A program made the position numbers and the translations under genes. The notes under the pieces are model-generated. The model was given only the letters and a program-made list of their open reading frames with translations. It searched no databases and was not told the DNA's origin. This document shows positions 7,595-14,893 of a stretch of 64,000 bases of DNA, in pieces. Every line of letters starts with the position of its first letter. Position 1 is the stretch's first letter. The DNA comes from Pseudomonadota bacterium (lineage in GTDB: Bacteria > Pseudomonadota > Alphaproteobacteria > Rhizobiales > Xanthobacteraceae): NCBI GenBank assembly GCA_023387735.1, contig JAEWHP010000032.1, positions 62,001 through 126,000 on the forward strand, read 5' to 3'.

Positions 7595-8839
7595 ATGTCT
7601 ACCGCATCCCCCTTCGACTTCGCGCCATTGCTGCCCGCCGGATTGCCGGCGCCGGCGGCGCGGTGGACGGGCCTTGCCAAGTACAGTTTCGTCGGCGGCA
7701 ACAACGACCCGGACCAGGTGCCGGTCGACGGCCTGATCGACGCGGTCAATGCCGTGCTCAAGCGCGAGGGCAAGACGCTCGCGACCTATGGCCTCGCCAG
7801 CGGCCCGCAGGGCTATCGTCCGCTGCGCGAATTCCTCACCGCAAAGCTCAAGCGCGATGCCGGCATCGCCTGCACCGCCGACGACATCATGATCGTTTCG
7901 GGTTCGCTGCAGGCGCTCGACCTCGTCAACCAGACCCTGCTGGCGCGCGGCGACACCGTGCTGATCGAACAGGAGACCTATCAGGGTTCGCTGAACCGGC
8001 TGACGCGGCTCGGCGTCAAGGCGGTCGGCATCCCCCTGGATGACGACGGCATGCGCATGGATGCGCTGGCGGCAGCACTCGAGGACCACAAGCGGCGCGG
8101 CATCACGCCGAAATACATCTACACCATCCCGACCGTGCAGAACCCGACCGGCACGATCATGCCGGAAACGCGGCGTGCGGAGATGCTGAAGCTGTCGCAA
8201 GAATACGGCGTGCCGATCTTCGAGGACGATTGCTACGCCGATTTGATCTGGACCGGCGAACGCCCGCCCGCGATCTACGCCATGAGCAAGCATGGCGGCG
8301 TCATCCACATCGGCTCGTTCTCGAAGTCGATCGCGCCGGCACTGCGCGTCGGTTTCATCGTCGCGCCCTGGGAAATGATGTCGCGGATGCTGGCGCTGAA
8401 GACCGATGCGGGGAGTGGCGCGCTGGAGCAGATGGTGCTGGCGGAATATTGCGCGCCGCATTTCGAAACCCACGTGCCGAAGCTGACGCGCGGCCTGCGC
8501 GCCAAGCTCGACACGCTGATGGAGGCGCTCAACGAGCAGTTCGGCACCTCGGCCGAATTCGAGACGCCTGCGGGCGGCATCTTCCTCTGGGTGAAACTGC
8601 CCGACAATGTCGACACGCTGAAACTCTACCAGGCAGCACTGGCCGCCGGTGTCGCCATCAATCCCGGACCGGAATGGTCGACCGACAAGGCCTATGCCGG
8701 CAGCCGGCTCCGGCTATGCTTCGCCAGCCCCTCGCACGAACAGATCCGCGAGGGCGTCGCCGTGCTCGCCGAAGTCTGCCGCAAGGAGTTCGGCGTTCCC
8801 GAGCGCAGCGCGAATGTGGAGAAGCGGGCCAAGGGCTAA
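7595..8839 (+). CDS. PLP-dependent aminotransferase (LysN/2-aminoadipate-type, class I/II)
   Basis: Fold-type I aminotransferase of 414 residues, cytosolic. It has the cofactor motifs YxxASGPQGYRPLRE, TIPTVQNPTG, EDDCYADL and GSFSKSIAPALRVG, with Lys244 as the Schiff-base lysine. It resembles the free-standing catalytic half of MocR-type proteins and the 2-aminoadipate aminotransferase branch. A GGAG ribosome-binding site precedes the ATG. Downstream lies a convergent extradiol dioxygenase gene. A role in aromatic or branched-chain amino-acid turnover is plausible but not proven by sequence. Confidence 0.9.
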   Translation: MSTASPFDFAPLLPAGLPAPAARWTGLAKYSFVGGNNDPDQVPVDGLIDAVNAVLKREGKTLATYGLASGPQGYRPLREFLTAKLKRDAGIACTADDIMIVSGSLQALDLVNQTLLARGDTVLIEQETYQGSLNRLTRLGVKAVGIPLDDDGMRMDALAAALEDHKRRGITPKYIYTIPTVQNPTGTIMPETRRAEMLKLSQEYGVPIFEDDCYADLIWTGERPPAIYAMSKHGGVIHIGSFSKSIAPALRVGFIVAPWEMMSRMLALKTDAGSGALEQMVLAEYCAPHFETHVPKLTRGLRAKLDTLMEALNEQFGTSAEFETPAGGIFLWVKLPDNVDTLKLYQAALAAGVAINPGPEWSTDKAYAGSRLRLCFASPSHEQIREGVAVLAEVCRKEFGVPERSANVEKRAKG

Positions 8840-8871
8840 CGACAAGCACGGCCGGCTGTTTGCGGTCCGGA

Positions 8872-9726
8872 TCACCCGTCGACGTGAAACTCGACGTTGA
8901 TCTGGCCGCTGCCGCTGGAGGGAAAATAATCGCACAGCTGCTCGGCGGCGCCGTGGAAGTCGTCCCAGCCGAGCGCCGCGAACAGCATGATCGTGTCGGC
9001 CATGCCGCCCTCGCCGTTGCATTTGATCGCGTAGTCCGGAAGCATGTCGATGAACTCGCGGTAGCGGCGTTGCTGCCACAGTTCGAGCACACGCAGGTCG
9101 ACCTGGCGATTGAACTCGCTCGCCATCGAGGTCCAGGCTTCCGGACCAAGTTTCTTGTTCGGCCAGAGCCGGTGCGACAGCGACCCGCTGGCGAGGATCG
9201 CGACCCGCCCGGGGCAACGCGCGATGGCGCGCCGGGTTGCTTCGCCGAGGATGCGGCTTTCCTCCACCGAGGTGAACAGCGGCGTGGCGACCGAGACCAC
9301 TTTGGCGAAGCCATCCGGGTTCATGAAGTGCATCGGCACGATGGTGCCGTATTCGAGCCCGAGGCTCGCAACCCTGTGCGCGATCACGTTGAGGCCGGCG
9401 CCGGCCGCCTCCTCCGCAATCGCTTCGGCAAGCTCCGTGTCGCCCGGCAGGTCGTAAGGCAGATCCTGGACCATCTGCGGGGCTTCGTGGCTGGTGAAGG
9501 TGCCACGGTGATGTGGATTGGCGTTGATGTGATAACCGAAATTGGAAAGCCAGTGCGTGTCGAACACCACGAAGGTGGAGACACCCCGCTCCCGCGCGCG
9601 GCGGCCGAGCTCACGCAGCGCGCGCACCGCGTCCTCGCGGACGCCCTTGAGCTGGCTGCCAGGGAGTTCCGACAACATCAGCGACGGCACGTGGCTGACC
9701 TTGGCGGCAAGCACGAGTTCTCCCAT
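8872..9726 (-). CDS. hpaD: 3,4-dihydroxyphenylacetate 2,3-dioxygenase (HpaD/HpcB-type, LigB superfamily)
   Basis: Type III extradiol dioxygenase of 284 residues. It is expected to cleave homoprotocatechuate or a related catechol with Fe2+. The opening MGELVLAAKVSHVPSLMLSELPG, the VFDTHWL and NANPHH motifs, ILASGSLSHRLWPNK and the end LFAALGWD...FPSSGSGQ closely follow the E. coli HpaD sequence as I remember it. His12 is a likely metal ligand. Of two ATGs, the one at 9726 is preferred because GGAG lies at a better distance. The upstream XRE gene ends 29 bp before it on the same strand, so they are likely co-transcribed. No hpaE, hpaF or hpaG partner is seen nearby, so the true substrate may differ. 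Confidence 0.85.
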   Translation of the reverse strand: MGELVLAAKVSHVPSLMLSELPGSQLKGVREDAVRALRELGRRARERGVSTFVVFDTHWLSNFGYHINANPHHRGTFTSHEAPQMVQDLPYDLPGDTELAEAIAEEAAGAGLNVIAHRVASLGLEYGTIVPMHFMNPDGFAKVVSVATPLFTSVEESRILGEATRRAIARCPGRVAILASGSLSHRLWPNKKLGPEAWTSMASEFNRQVDLRVLELWQQRRYREFIDMLPDYAIKCNGEGGMADTIMLFAALGWDDFHGAAEQLCDYFPSSGSGQINVEFHVDG

Positions 9727-9755
9727 GGCCATCGTCTCCGTTGGGGCGCCCGGCG

Positions 9756-10049
9756 TCAGGCATCCGGTCCGTCGCAGCGAAACACCAGCGCGATCCGCAG
9801 CAGCCGCACGATCGATACGTTGCCCTTGCCGGCCTCGATCTGCGCCACGTAGCGCTCGGACATGCCGGACCGGCGCGCCAACTCGCGGCGTGACATGCCG
9901 TGCAGCGCGCGGGCCTCGCGCACGCGACAGCCGAGTTGGGTGAGAAATTCGCTCTCGTGCGGCAGGCGGCCGTCGTCGTCATATGGAAGCGACCCGACAC
10001 GGCGGTTCGGGAATGCTTCGGTATCGGATAGGCTTCCGCTGCGTGCCAC
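9756..10049 (-). CDS. Small XRE-family regulator (BoxR-like HTH only)
   Basis: DNA-binding protein of 97 residues. After a ~35-residue polar leader it carries a Cro/CI-type helix-turn-helix (LGCRVREARALHGMSRRELA, SGMSERYVAQIEAGKGNVSI). This HTH resembles the N-terminal half of BoxR/BzdR aromatic-pathway regulators. Those normally continue into a shikimate-kinase-like effector domain, which is absent: the protein ends ~15 residues after the HTH (CDGPDA). The start is GTG at 10049 with a GAGGGGGT ribosome-binding site. It lies upstream of hpaD on the same strand and probably controls that transcript. Confidence 0.82.
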   Translation of the reverse strand: MARSGSLSDTEAFPNRRVGSLPYDDDGRLPHESEFLTQLGCRVREARALHGMSRRELARRSGMSERYVAQIEAGKGNVSIVRLLRIALVFRCDGPDA

Positions 10050-10128
10050 GTTCTACCCCCTCGCTCGCGAAATGATCGCGAAGCGAGAAACTTGCCGCAT
10101 TGATCAGGATCAAATGCGGTACGGCGCT

Positions 10129-11409
10129 TCAGCGCACCGCGAACGGCGCCTGGTACGGTCGGCCGAACGGCACGCCGTTGATCACGGTCTGCACCGGTTT
10201 GAGCAACAGCTTGCCCTCGCGCCGGTTGTTGCGGGTATCGACGAACGAGGTCTGGGCTTCGATCAATTCCATGATCGCGACATCGCCGGGGGCGCCGACC
10301 TGCAGCGTGCCGATCTTGGGCGCGCGGTTGATGATCTTGGCGGGTACGATCGTCGCCATCGCCACCACCTGCTCCACCGTATAGCCGAGCGGAATGAACT
10401 TGCTCATGACGTTCGGCAGATAGGGCATGCCCGGCGAATTTCCGGAGAACACGTGGATGTCGGAAGAGATCGTATCCGGCCCGCAGCCGCCGGGGATTGC
10501 CACCTCCGCGACCGTGAAGTCAAAGCTGCCGCCGCCATGGCCGACATCGAACATCACGCCGCGCTGCTTGGCCGACAGCGCCGCCGGCAACAGTCTGCCG
10601 TCCTGCACGATGTTGGTGAAGACGCCGGCGATGTTCGGCGCGCCGGAATAGGCATGCGTCAGCACATCCCCAGGCCGCAGCAGGTCGAGAATCTCCGACA
10701 TTAGCTCTTTCGTTTCGACGCCGCCGATATGAACCATCATCTTCGCCGGCCACCCGCACATCTCGCAGGCCTTGATCGCGCGCTTCAGCGGCTCGAGGCC
10801 GTGTTTTGCGATGACGTTCTCGGACATCCGCACCTTCACGCCGAGCAGGAAATCCGGATTTTCCGCCAGCGCCATCGCGCAGGCGTCCATCTGCGCATAA
10901 TCGATGTTGTAGAGTTCGGCGACCGGGAAGCCGGACAGCCCGTTATTGGCGATATGCACGAAGGCGTAAATCCGCGCCCGCGATTGCGCCACGATGTAAC
11001 GGCGAAGTGCTGCGAGATTATTGACGCCGGCGTCGCCCGCCGACACCACCGTGGTGGTGGCCTGCGCCTGCACCAGTTCGTCGGCGGGAATGCCGATCGC
11101 CGAACCGTAAGGGTAGACGTGGGAATGCAGATCGATCAGGCCGGGCGTCACGAGCTTGCCCGAGGCGTCGATGGTCCTGGCGGCGCGCGCCGCCGGGATT
11201 TCGTTTTCGACAGCCTCGATCACGCCCCAGCGGATGCCGATGTCGCGCTTGCCGCGCAATGACTGGCTCGGGTCGAGCACGTCGCCGCCCTTGATGACGA
11301 GATCGAACTTGTCATTCGGTCCCATCGCGGCGTCGGCGCGTCCGGCGATCCCGGCAAGTGCGGCCGATCCGGTCAGGCTCAAAAAGTCACGGCGTGAATA
11401 TCCGCTCAT
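10129..11409 (-). CDS. Tat-exported amidohydrolase/deacetylase family metallohydrolase
   Basis: Protein of 426 residues with a twin-arginine signal (SRRDFLSLTG, residues 5-14) and likely periplasmic location. The mature part is an amidohydrolase TIM barrel with a composite beta-domain (FDLVIKGGDVLDPSQSLRGKRDIGI). Metal motifs are LIDLHSHVYP (HxH), KVR with the expected carboxylated-lysine region, MVHIGG, THAYSG and SSDIHV. It belongs to the branch annotated as amidohydrolase/deacetylase (related to D-aminoacylase and dihydroorotase folds). The start at 11409 has a GGGGGAG ribosome-binding site; a start at 11508 would bury the Tat motif. Substrate unknown. Confidence 0.85.
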   Translation of the reverse strand: MSGYSRRDFLSLTGSAALAGIAGRADAAMGPNDKFDLVIKGGDVLDPSQSLRGKRDIGIRWGVIEAVENEIPAARAARTIDASGKLVTPGLIDLHSHVYPYGSAIGIPADELVQAQATTTVVSAGDAGVNNLAALRRYIVAQSRARIYAFVHIANNGLSGFPVAELYNIDYAQMDACAMALAENPDFLLGVKVRMSENVIAKHGLEPLKRAIKACEMCGWPAKMMVHIGGVETKELMSEILDLLRPGDVLTHAYSGAPNIAGVFTNIVQDGRLLPAALSAKQRGVMFDVGHGGGSFDFTVAEVAIPGGCGPDTISSDIHVFSGNSPGMPYLPNVMSKFIPLGYTVEQVVAMATIVPAKIINRAPKIGTLQVGAPGDVAIMELIEAQTSFVDTRNNRREGKLLLKPVQTVINGVPFGRPYQAPFAVR

Positions 11410-11607
11410 GGCAGCGCTCCCCCTGTGATTTTTGTGGCGGGATGATGCGCCCGGGGCCGGCCTTGCGCAAGCGGCGGAACCCGGCGGCAGACGATCAACG
11501 CGCCCCACGGGACATCTGAACGTGCGTTCAGAATTCTCTTCAGGTTCCGGCGGAACGTTTCGCCCACCGCGCGGTTGAATGTCCGCTCATTTGGAGGACA
11601 TCAGGCA

Positions 11608-11820
11608 ATGAAGAAGTTGGGAATCGCTTTGGCCGCGCTGGGCGCGATCGTGCTGGCAACGCCGTCGGTTGCAAGCGCAGAGACGGTCGTGATCAAGAAG
11701 CGTGGCGGCTACCACGGTCACCACCACCATCACGGCGCGCGCGCCCAGTATCGGCCGCACCGCCACTGGCATCGCGGTCATCGCGACAAGGTCGTGGTCA
11801 TCAAGAAGTATCGTTACTGA
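11608..11820 (+). CDS. Small secreted His-rich peptide
   Basis: Protein of 70 residues. A signal peptide (MKKLGIALAALGAIVLATPS) is cleaved near ASA-ET. The mature ~46 residues contain a run of five His with neighbouring HGH, several RPHRHWHRGHR motifs, and two copies of a VVIKK motif near each end of the mature part. Such composition suggests metal, nucleic-acid or surface binding, but no family function is known. A GGAGG ribosome-binding site precedes the ATG. A strong terminator follows, so it is probably monocistronic and well expressed. Confidence 0.8.
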   Translation: MKKLGIALAALGAIVLATPSVASAETVVIKKRGGYHGHHHHHGARAQYRPHRHWHRGHRDKVVVIKKYRY

Positions 11821-11844
11821 GTTTCGAGCGCTGGCGCGCAAACT

Positions 11845-11880
11845 GAAAATGGCTCCTCACGGAGCCATTTTCTTTGTTTC
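11845..11880 (+). terminator. Intrinsic terminator after the His-rich gene
   Basis: A perfect 12-bp stem GAAAATGGCTCC (11845-11856) pairs with GGAGCCATTTTC (11861-11872) around a TCAC loop. The 3' arm ends in T-rich sequence (CATTTTCTTTGTTTC). It lies 25 nt after the stop codon. Confidence 0.88.
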
Positions 11881-11913
11881 GATCCGCCGGTTCGCTTAAG
11901 CGCGAGAAGCGCT

Positions 11914-13086
11914 TTAGCTGTAGATCTCGAACAGGCCTGCGCCACCCTGGCCGCCGCCGATGCACATCGTGACGACGCCCCACTTGGCCTTGCGCCGGCG
12001 GCCTTCCTGCAGGATGTGGCCGGTGAGACGCGCACCGGTCATGCCGAAGGGATGGCCGATCGCGATCGAGCCGCCGTTGACATTGTACTTCTCGGGGTCG
12101 ATGCCGAGCTTGTCGCGCGAATAGAGGCACTGGCTGGCGAAGGCTTCATTGAGCTCCCAGAGATCGATGTCGTCGATCTTCAGGCCGTGGCGCTTCAAAA
12201 GCTTCGGCACGGCGTAGATCGGGCCGATGCCCATCTCGTCCGGCTCGCAGCCCGCCGATGCCCAGGCCACGAAGCGGCCCATCGGATTGAGGCCGCGCTT
12301 CTCCGCGTCCTTGGCTTCCATCAGCACGACCGCGGCCGCACCGTCCGAGAGCTGGCTGGCATTGCCGGCGGTGACGTATTTGCCGGCGCCCTTCACGGGC
12401 TCGAGCTTGGCAAGGCCTTCCATGGTGGTCTCGGGCCGGTTGCACTCGTCGCGGTCGACGACGTAGTCGACGATGCTCTCGGCCTTGGTCGCCTTGTCGA
12501 CGACCTTCATCTTCGTCTTCATCGGGACGATTTCGTCCTTGAACTTGTTGGCCTGCTGCGCGGCCGCCATGCGGCGCTGCGATTCCAGCGAATACTCGTC
12601 CTGGTACTCGCGGCTGACCTTGTAGCGCTCGGCAACGATATCGGCGGTGTCGATCATCGCCATGAAGATGTCAGGCGCGACCTTGAGCAGTTCGGGGTCG
12701 ATCGATTCCTTGGGCGAGCCGCCGCCGGGAATCGAGATGCTCTCGACGCCGCCGGCCACGATGCAGTCCGAACCGTCGGAACGGATCGAGTTCGCGGCCA
12801 TCGCGATGGTCTGCAGGCCCGACGAACAGAAGCGGTTCACCGACACGCCGGCGGTCGACTTCGGCAGGCCGGCGAGCAGCGCGGCCTGGCGGCCGATGTT
12901 CGGCGCGCCATGCGCGCAGTTACCGAGATAGCAATCCTCGACATATTCCTTGTCGACGCCGGCACGCTCGACGGCGTGCTTGATGGCGTGTCCCGCCAAC
13001 GACATCGGCGGGGTGATGTTGAACCCGCCACGGCCGGACTTTGCCAGCCCGGTTCGTGCATAGGAAACGATAACAGCTTCACGCAT
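11914..13086 (-). CDS. Acetyl-CoA acetyltransferase (thiolase)
   Basis: Degradative or biosynthetic thiolase of 390 residues that joins or splits acyl-CoA and acetyl-CoA. The nucleophile Cys87 is in NRFCSSGLQ. The NEAFASQ, GGSIAIGHPFGMTGAR (active-site His) and CIGGGQGGAG (second Cys) motifs are all intact. The ATG at 13086 is preferred over an in-frame TTG at 13092 because GGGAGG is well spaced to it. It is followed downstream only by the convergent His-rich gene terminator, and no beta-oxidation partner adjoins it. Confidence 0.92.
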   Translation of the reverse strand: MREAVIVSYARTGLAKSGRGGFNITPPMSLAGHAIKHAVERAGVDKEYVEDCYLGNCAHGAPNIGRQAALLAGLPKSTAGVSVNRFCSSGLQTIAMAANSIRSDGSDCIVAGGVESISIPGGGSPKESIDPELLKVAPDIFMAMIDTADIVAERYKVSREYQDEYSLESQRRMAAAQQANKFKDEIVPMKTKMKVVDKATKAESIVDYVVDRDECNRPETTMEGLAKLEPVKGAGKYVTAGNASQLSDGAAAVVLMEAKDAEKRGLNPMGRFVAWASAGCEPDEMGIGPIYAVPKLLKRHGLKIDDIDLWELNEAFASQCLYSRDKLGIDPEKYNVNGGSIAIGHPFGMTGARLTGHILQEGRRRKAKWGVVTMCIGGGQGGAGLFEIYS

Positions 13087-13185
13087 TTTCAAGACCTCCC
13101 TTTGATGCGGCCAGTATGGACTGGAGCACAGTCCGTGTGTAGCGAAAAACCCGAATTCCGGCGGACGGAAAGGAAAGAATTTCCG

Positions 13186-14019
13186 TCAATCCCACGCCGG
13201 CGCGAAGCCGGGATTTACACACCGTTTGTCTTTCGGCAAGCCCGCGATGGCCTTCCGGTCGGCGTCATCGAGCTTAAGCTTGAGCGCGTCGAGATTGGCT
13301 TGCTGGCTCTCTTTACGCGACGCCTTCGGGATCGCGGCGACGCCGTCCTGATCGAGCAGCCATTTCAGCGCCACCTGGGCTGCGCTGGCGTTATGCTTGC
13401 GGCCGATCGCGGCCAGCGCCGCATCCGAGGCGACGCGGCCCTGCGCCAGCGGGCAATAGGCCACCAGAGGAATCGATTTCGCAGTGAGAAACTGGCGCAG
13501 CCGCGTCTGGTCCAGCATCACGTGGTATTCGACCTGGTTGCAGGCGATCGGCGCTCCGATCTCATCGACCACGGTCTTCATGAGCGCGATGTTGAAATTG
13601 GCGACGCCGATGGCGCGGGTGCGGCCCTCTTCCTTGAGCCGCATCAGCGTCTCGAACATCTGCGGCAGGTTCATCCGCGGCGCCGGCCAGTGCACCAGAT
13701 AGAGATCGATCCGGTCGAGCCGGAGCTTCTTCAGGGACGCATCGAACGCCCGGCGCATCGCATCCGGCGCAAGGTTCTCGTTCCAGACCTTGGTGGTGAC
13801 ATGCAGATCCTTGCGGGCGACGCCGGAGGCGGCAATCGCAGCGCCCACGGCCTCCTCGTTGCCGTACATCTCGGCGGTGTCGAGATGCCGGTAGCCCAGA
13901 GCCAGCGCGCTTTCGACCGCCGCGCGGCAGGCATCTCCCTGCATGCGAAAGGTGCCGAGCCCGAGCCTGGGGAAGCTGATGCCGCCGGCTTCCAAATTTG
14001 GGATTTGCAGGTGTTCCAT
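13186..14019 (-). CDS. Aldo/keto reductase
   Basis: NADPH-dependent AKR of 277 residues, 2,5-diketogluconate-reductase-like. The catalytic tetrad is visible: Asp47 and Tyr52 in RHLDTAEMYGNE, Lys77 in TTKVWN, and His110 in YLVHWP. The C-terminal cofactor segment reads VAAIPKASRKES. It lies upstream of the thiolase on the same strand with ~100 bp between, so co-transcription is uncertain. The substrate is unknown; members reduce a broad range of aldehydes. Confidence 0.9.
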   Translation of the reverse strand: MEHLQIPNLEAGGISFPRLGLGTFRMQGDACRAAVESALALGYRHLDTAEMYGNEEAVGAAIAASGVARKDLHVTTKVWNENLAPDAMRRAFDASLKKLRLDRIDLYLVHWPAPRMNLPQMFETLMRLKEEGRTRAIGVANFNIALMKTVVDEIGAPIACNQVEYHVMLDQTRLRQFLTAKSIPLVAYCPLAQGRVASDAALAAIGRKHNASAAQVALKWLLDQDGVAAIPKASRKESQQANLDALKLKLDDADRKAIAGLPKDKRCVNPGFAPAWD

Positions 14020-14152
14020 GGTGGCTCCCGAATGGAAAATAGTCGTATGCGCGGCAAAGGCCGCGTCAACGGCATTTCATTGTGCGGAATAGGCCGGTAT
14101 TGAATAGCTTGCGCGAGAGGCGCGGGACAAATCAAGATCGGATCAGACCGTA

Positions 14153-14281
14153 ATGGGCAGAGCGCTGCAACACTGGTTGGATACCCACGGGCTGCCCGCG
14201 ATTGCAGCCGCGGTTGTAGGCATCGCCTTCGCGCTCTCCACCCTGATCGTCGTCGGCGGCTACCTGATCGTGAGGCCCTGA
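14153..14281 (+). CDS. Putative small single-pass membrane protein
   Basis: Short frame of 42 codons encoding MGRALQHWLDTHGLP, then a hydrophobic helix (about residues 15-39, AAVVGIAFALSTLIVVGGYL), ending IVRP. This layout is typical of small membrane proteins. No clear ribosome-binding site precedes the ATG, so it could be a chance frame. It sits between two genes on the other strand. Confidence 0.35.
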   Translation: MGRALQHWLDTHGLPAIAAAVVGIAFALSTLIVVGGYLIVRP

Positions 14282-14294
14282 AGCGACGCTCGGG

Positions 14295-14747
14295 CTATTC
14301 CGGCGCGGGCTGGTTTTGCCAGCCGCACATCGCGCCGGACTTGCACGGCCAGGTTTGAATCCGCGTATCGCGCGCCTGCGCATCGAGCGGATTGCGCCGC
14401 GCCAGTTTTGCGCGGGCCACGCCACGCGGCTTCTCCACCCTGCCCTGCACCACACGCGCCTTGCGCGCTGTGGCCTTCGGCCGCGCAGCGTTCTCCGGCT
14501 CAGCCGCGCGCTCCGCGACTTCAGGCGCGATTACGCGTTCTGTCTCCACATGCTTGCGGTCTGTCTTCGCCTCGATCGGAAACGGGGCAAACTCGCTTTC
14601 CGGGCCGAGCCGCTTTGGCGACAATAGGGCCTTGGGAAGATCCATACCGAGGAACTCCCCTGCTCCATATTCGTCTGCTGCCGCGGGGCTGCCCAATATC
14701 AGGAGCCCCGTGCAGAATGCCGTCGCAAGCGCGCTTTTCAGGACCAT
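14295..14747 (-). CDS. Secreted protein of unknown function
   Basis: Protein of 150 residues with a signal peptide (LKSALATAFCTGLLILGS, cleavage near AAA-DE). The mature part is low in hydrophobics, with an Ala/Arg/Glu/Lys-rich middle (ERAAEPENAARPKATARKAR) and a C-terminal segment with two Cys (WPCKSGAMCGW) that may form a disulfide. A good AGGAGG ribosome-binding site precedes the ATG. I recognise no family. Confidence 0.7.
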   Translation of the reverse strand: MVLKSALATAFCTGLLILGSPAAADEYGAGEFLGMDLPKALLSPKRLGPESEFAPFPIEAKTDRKHVETERVIAPEVAERAAEPENAARPKATARKARVVQGRVEKPRGVARAKLARRNPLDAQARDTRIQTWPCKSGAMCGWQNQPAPE

Positions 14748-14856
14748 CGAAGGCCTCCTGAAATCGAAACCAAGAACTCTGAGGAACAGTAATTATGTAG
14801 GAAGCCCGCCGCGCAATTGCACCAGGTCACGCCCGCAAAGTTGTTGATGAATGACG

Positions 14857-14882
14857 CCGGCCGCGAAAAAGTTCACGGCCGG
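14857..14882 (-). terminator. Possible transcription terminator hairpin
   Basis: A 7-bp perfect stem (CCGGCCG at 14857-14863 with CGGCCGG at 14876-14882) around a 12-nt loop lies 11 bp beyond the stop of the large oxidoreductase gene. There is no clear T tract after it, so termination is uncertain. Confidence 0.4.
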
Positions 14883-14893
14883 GCGCAGCACTT

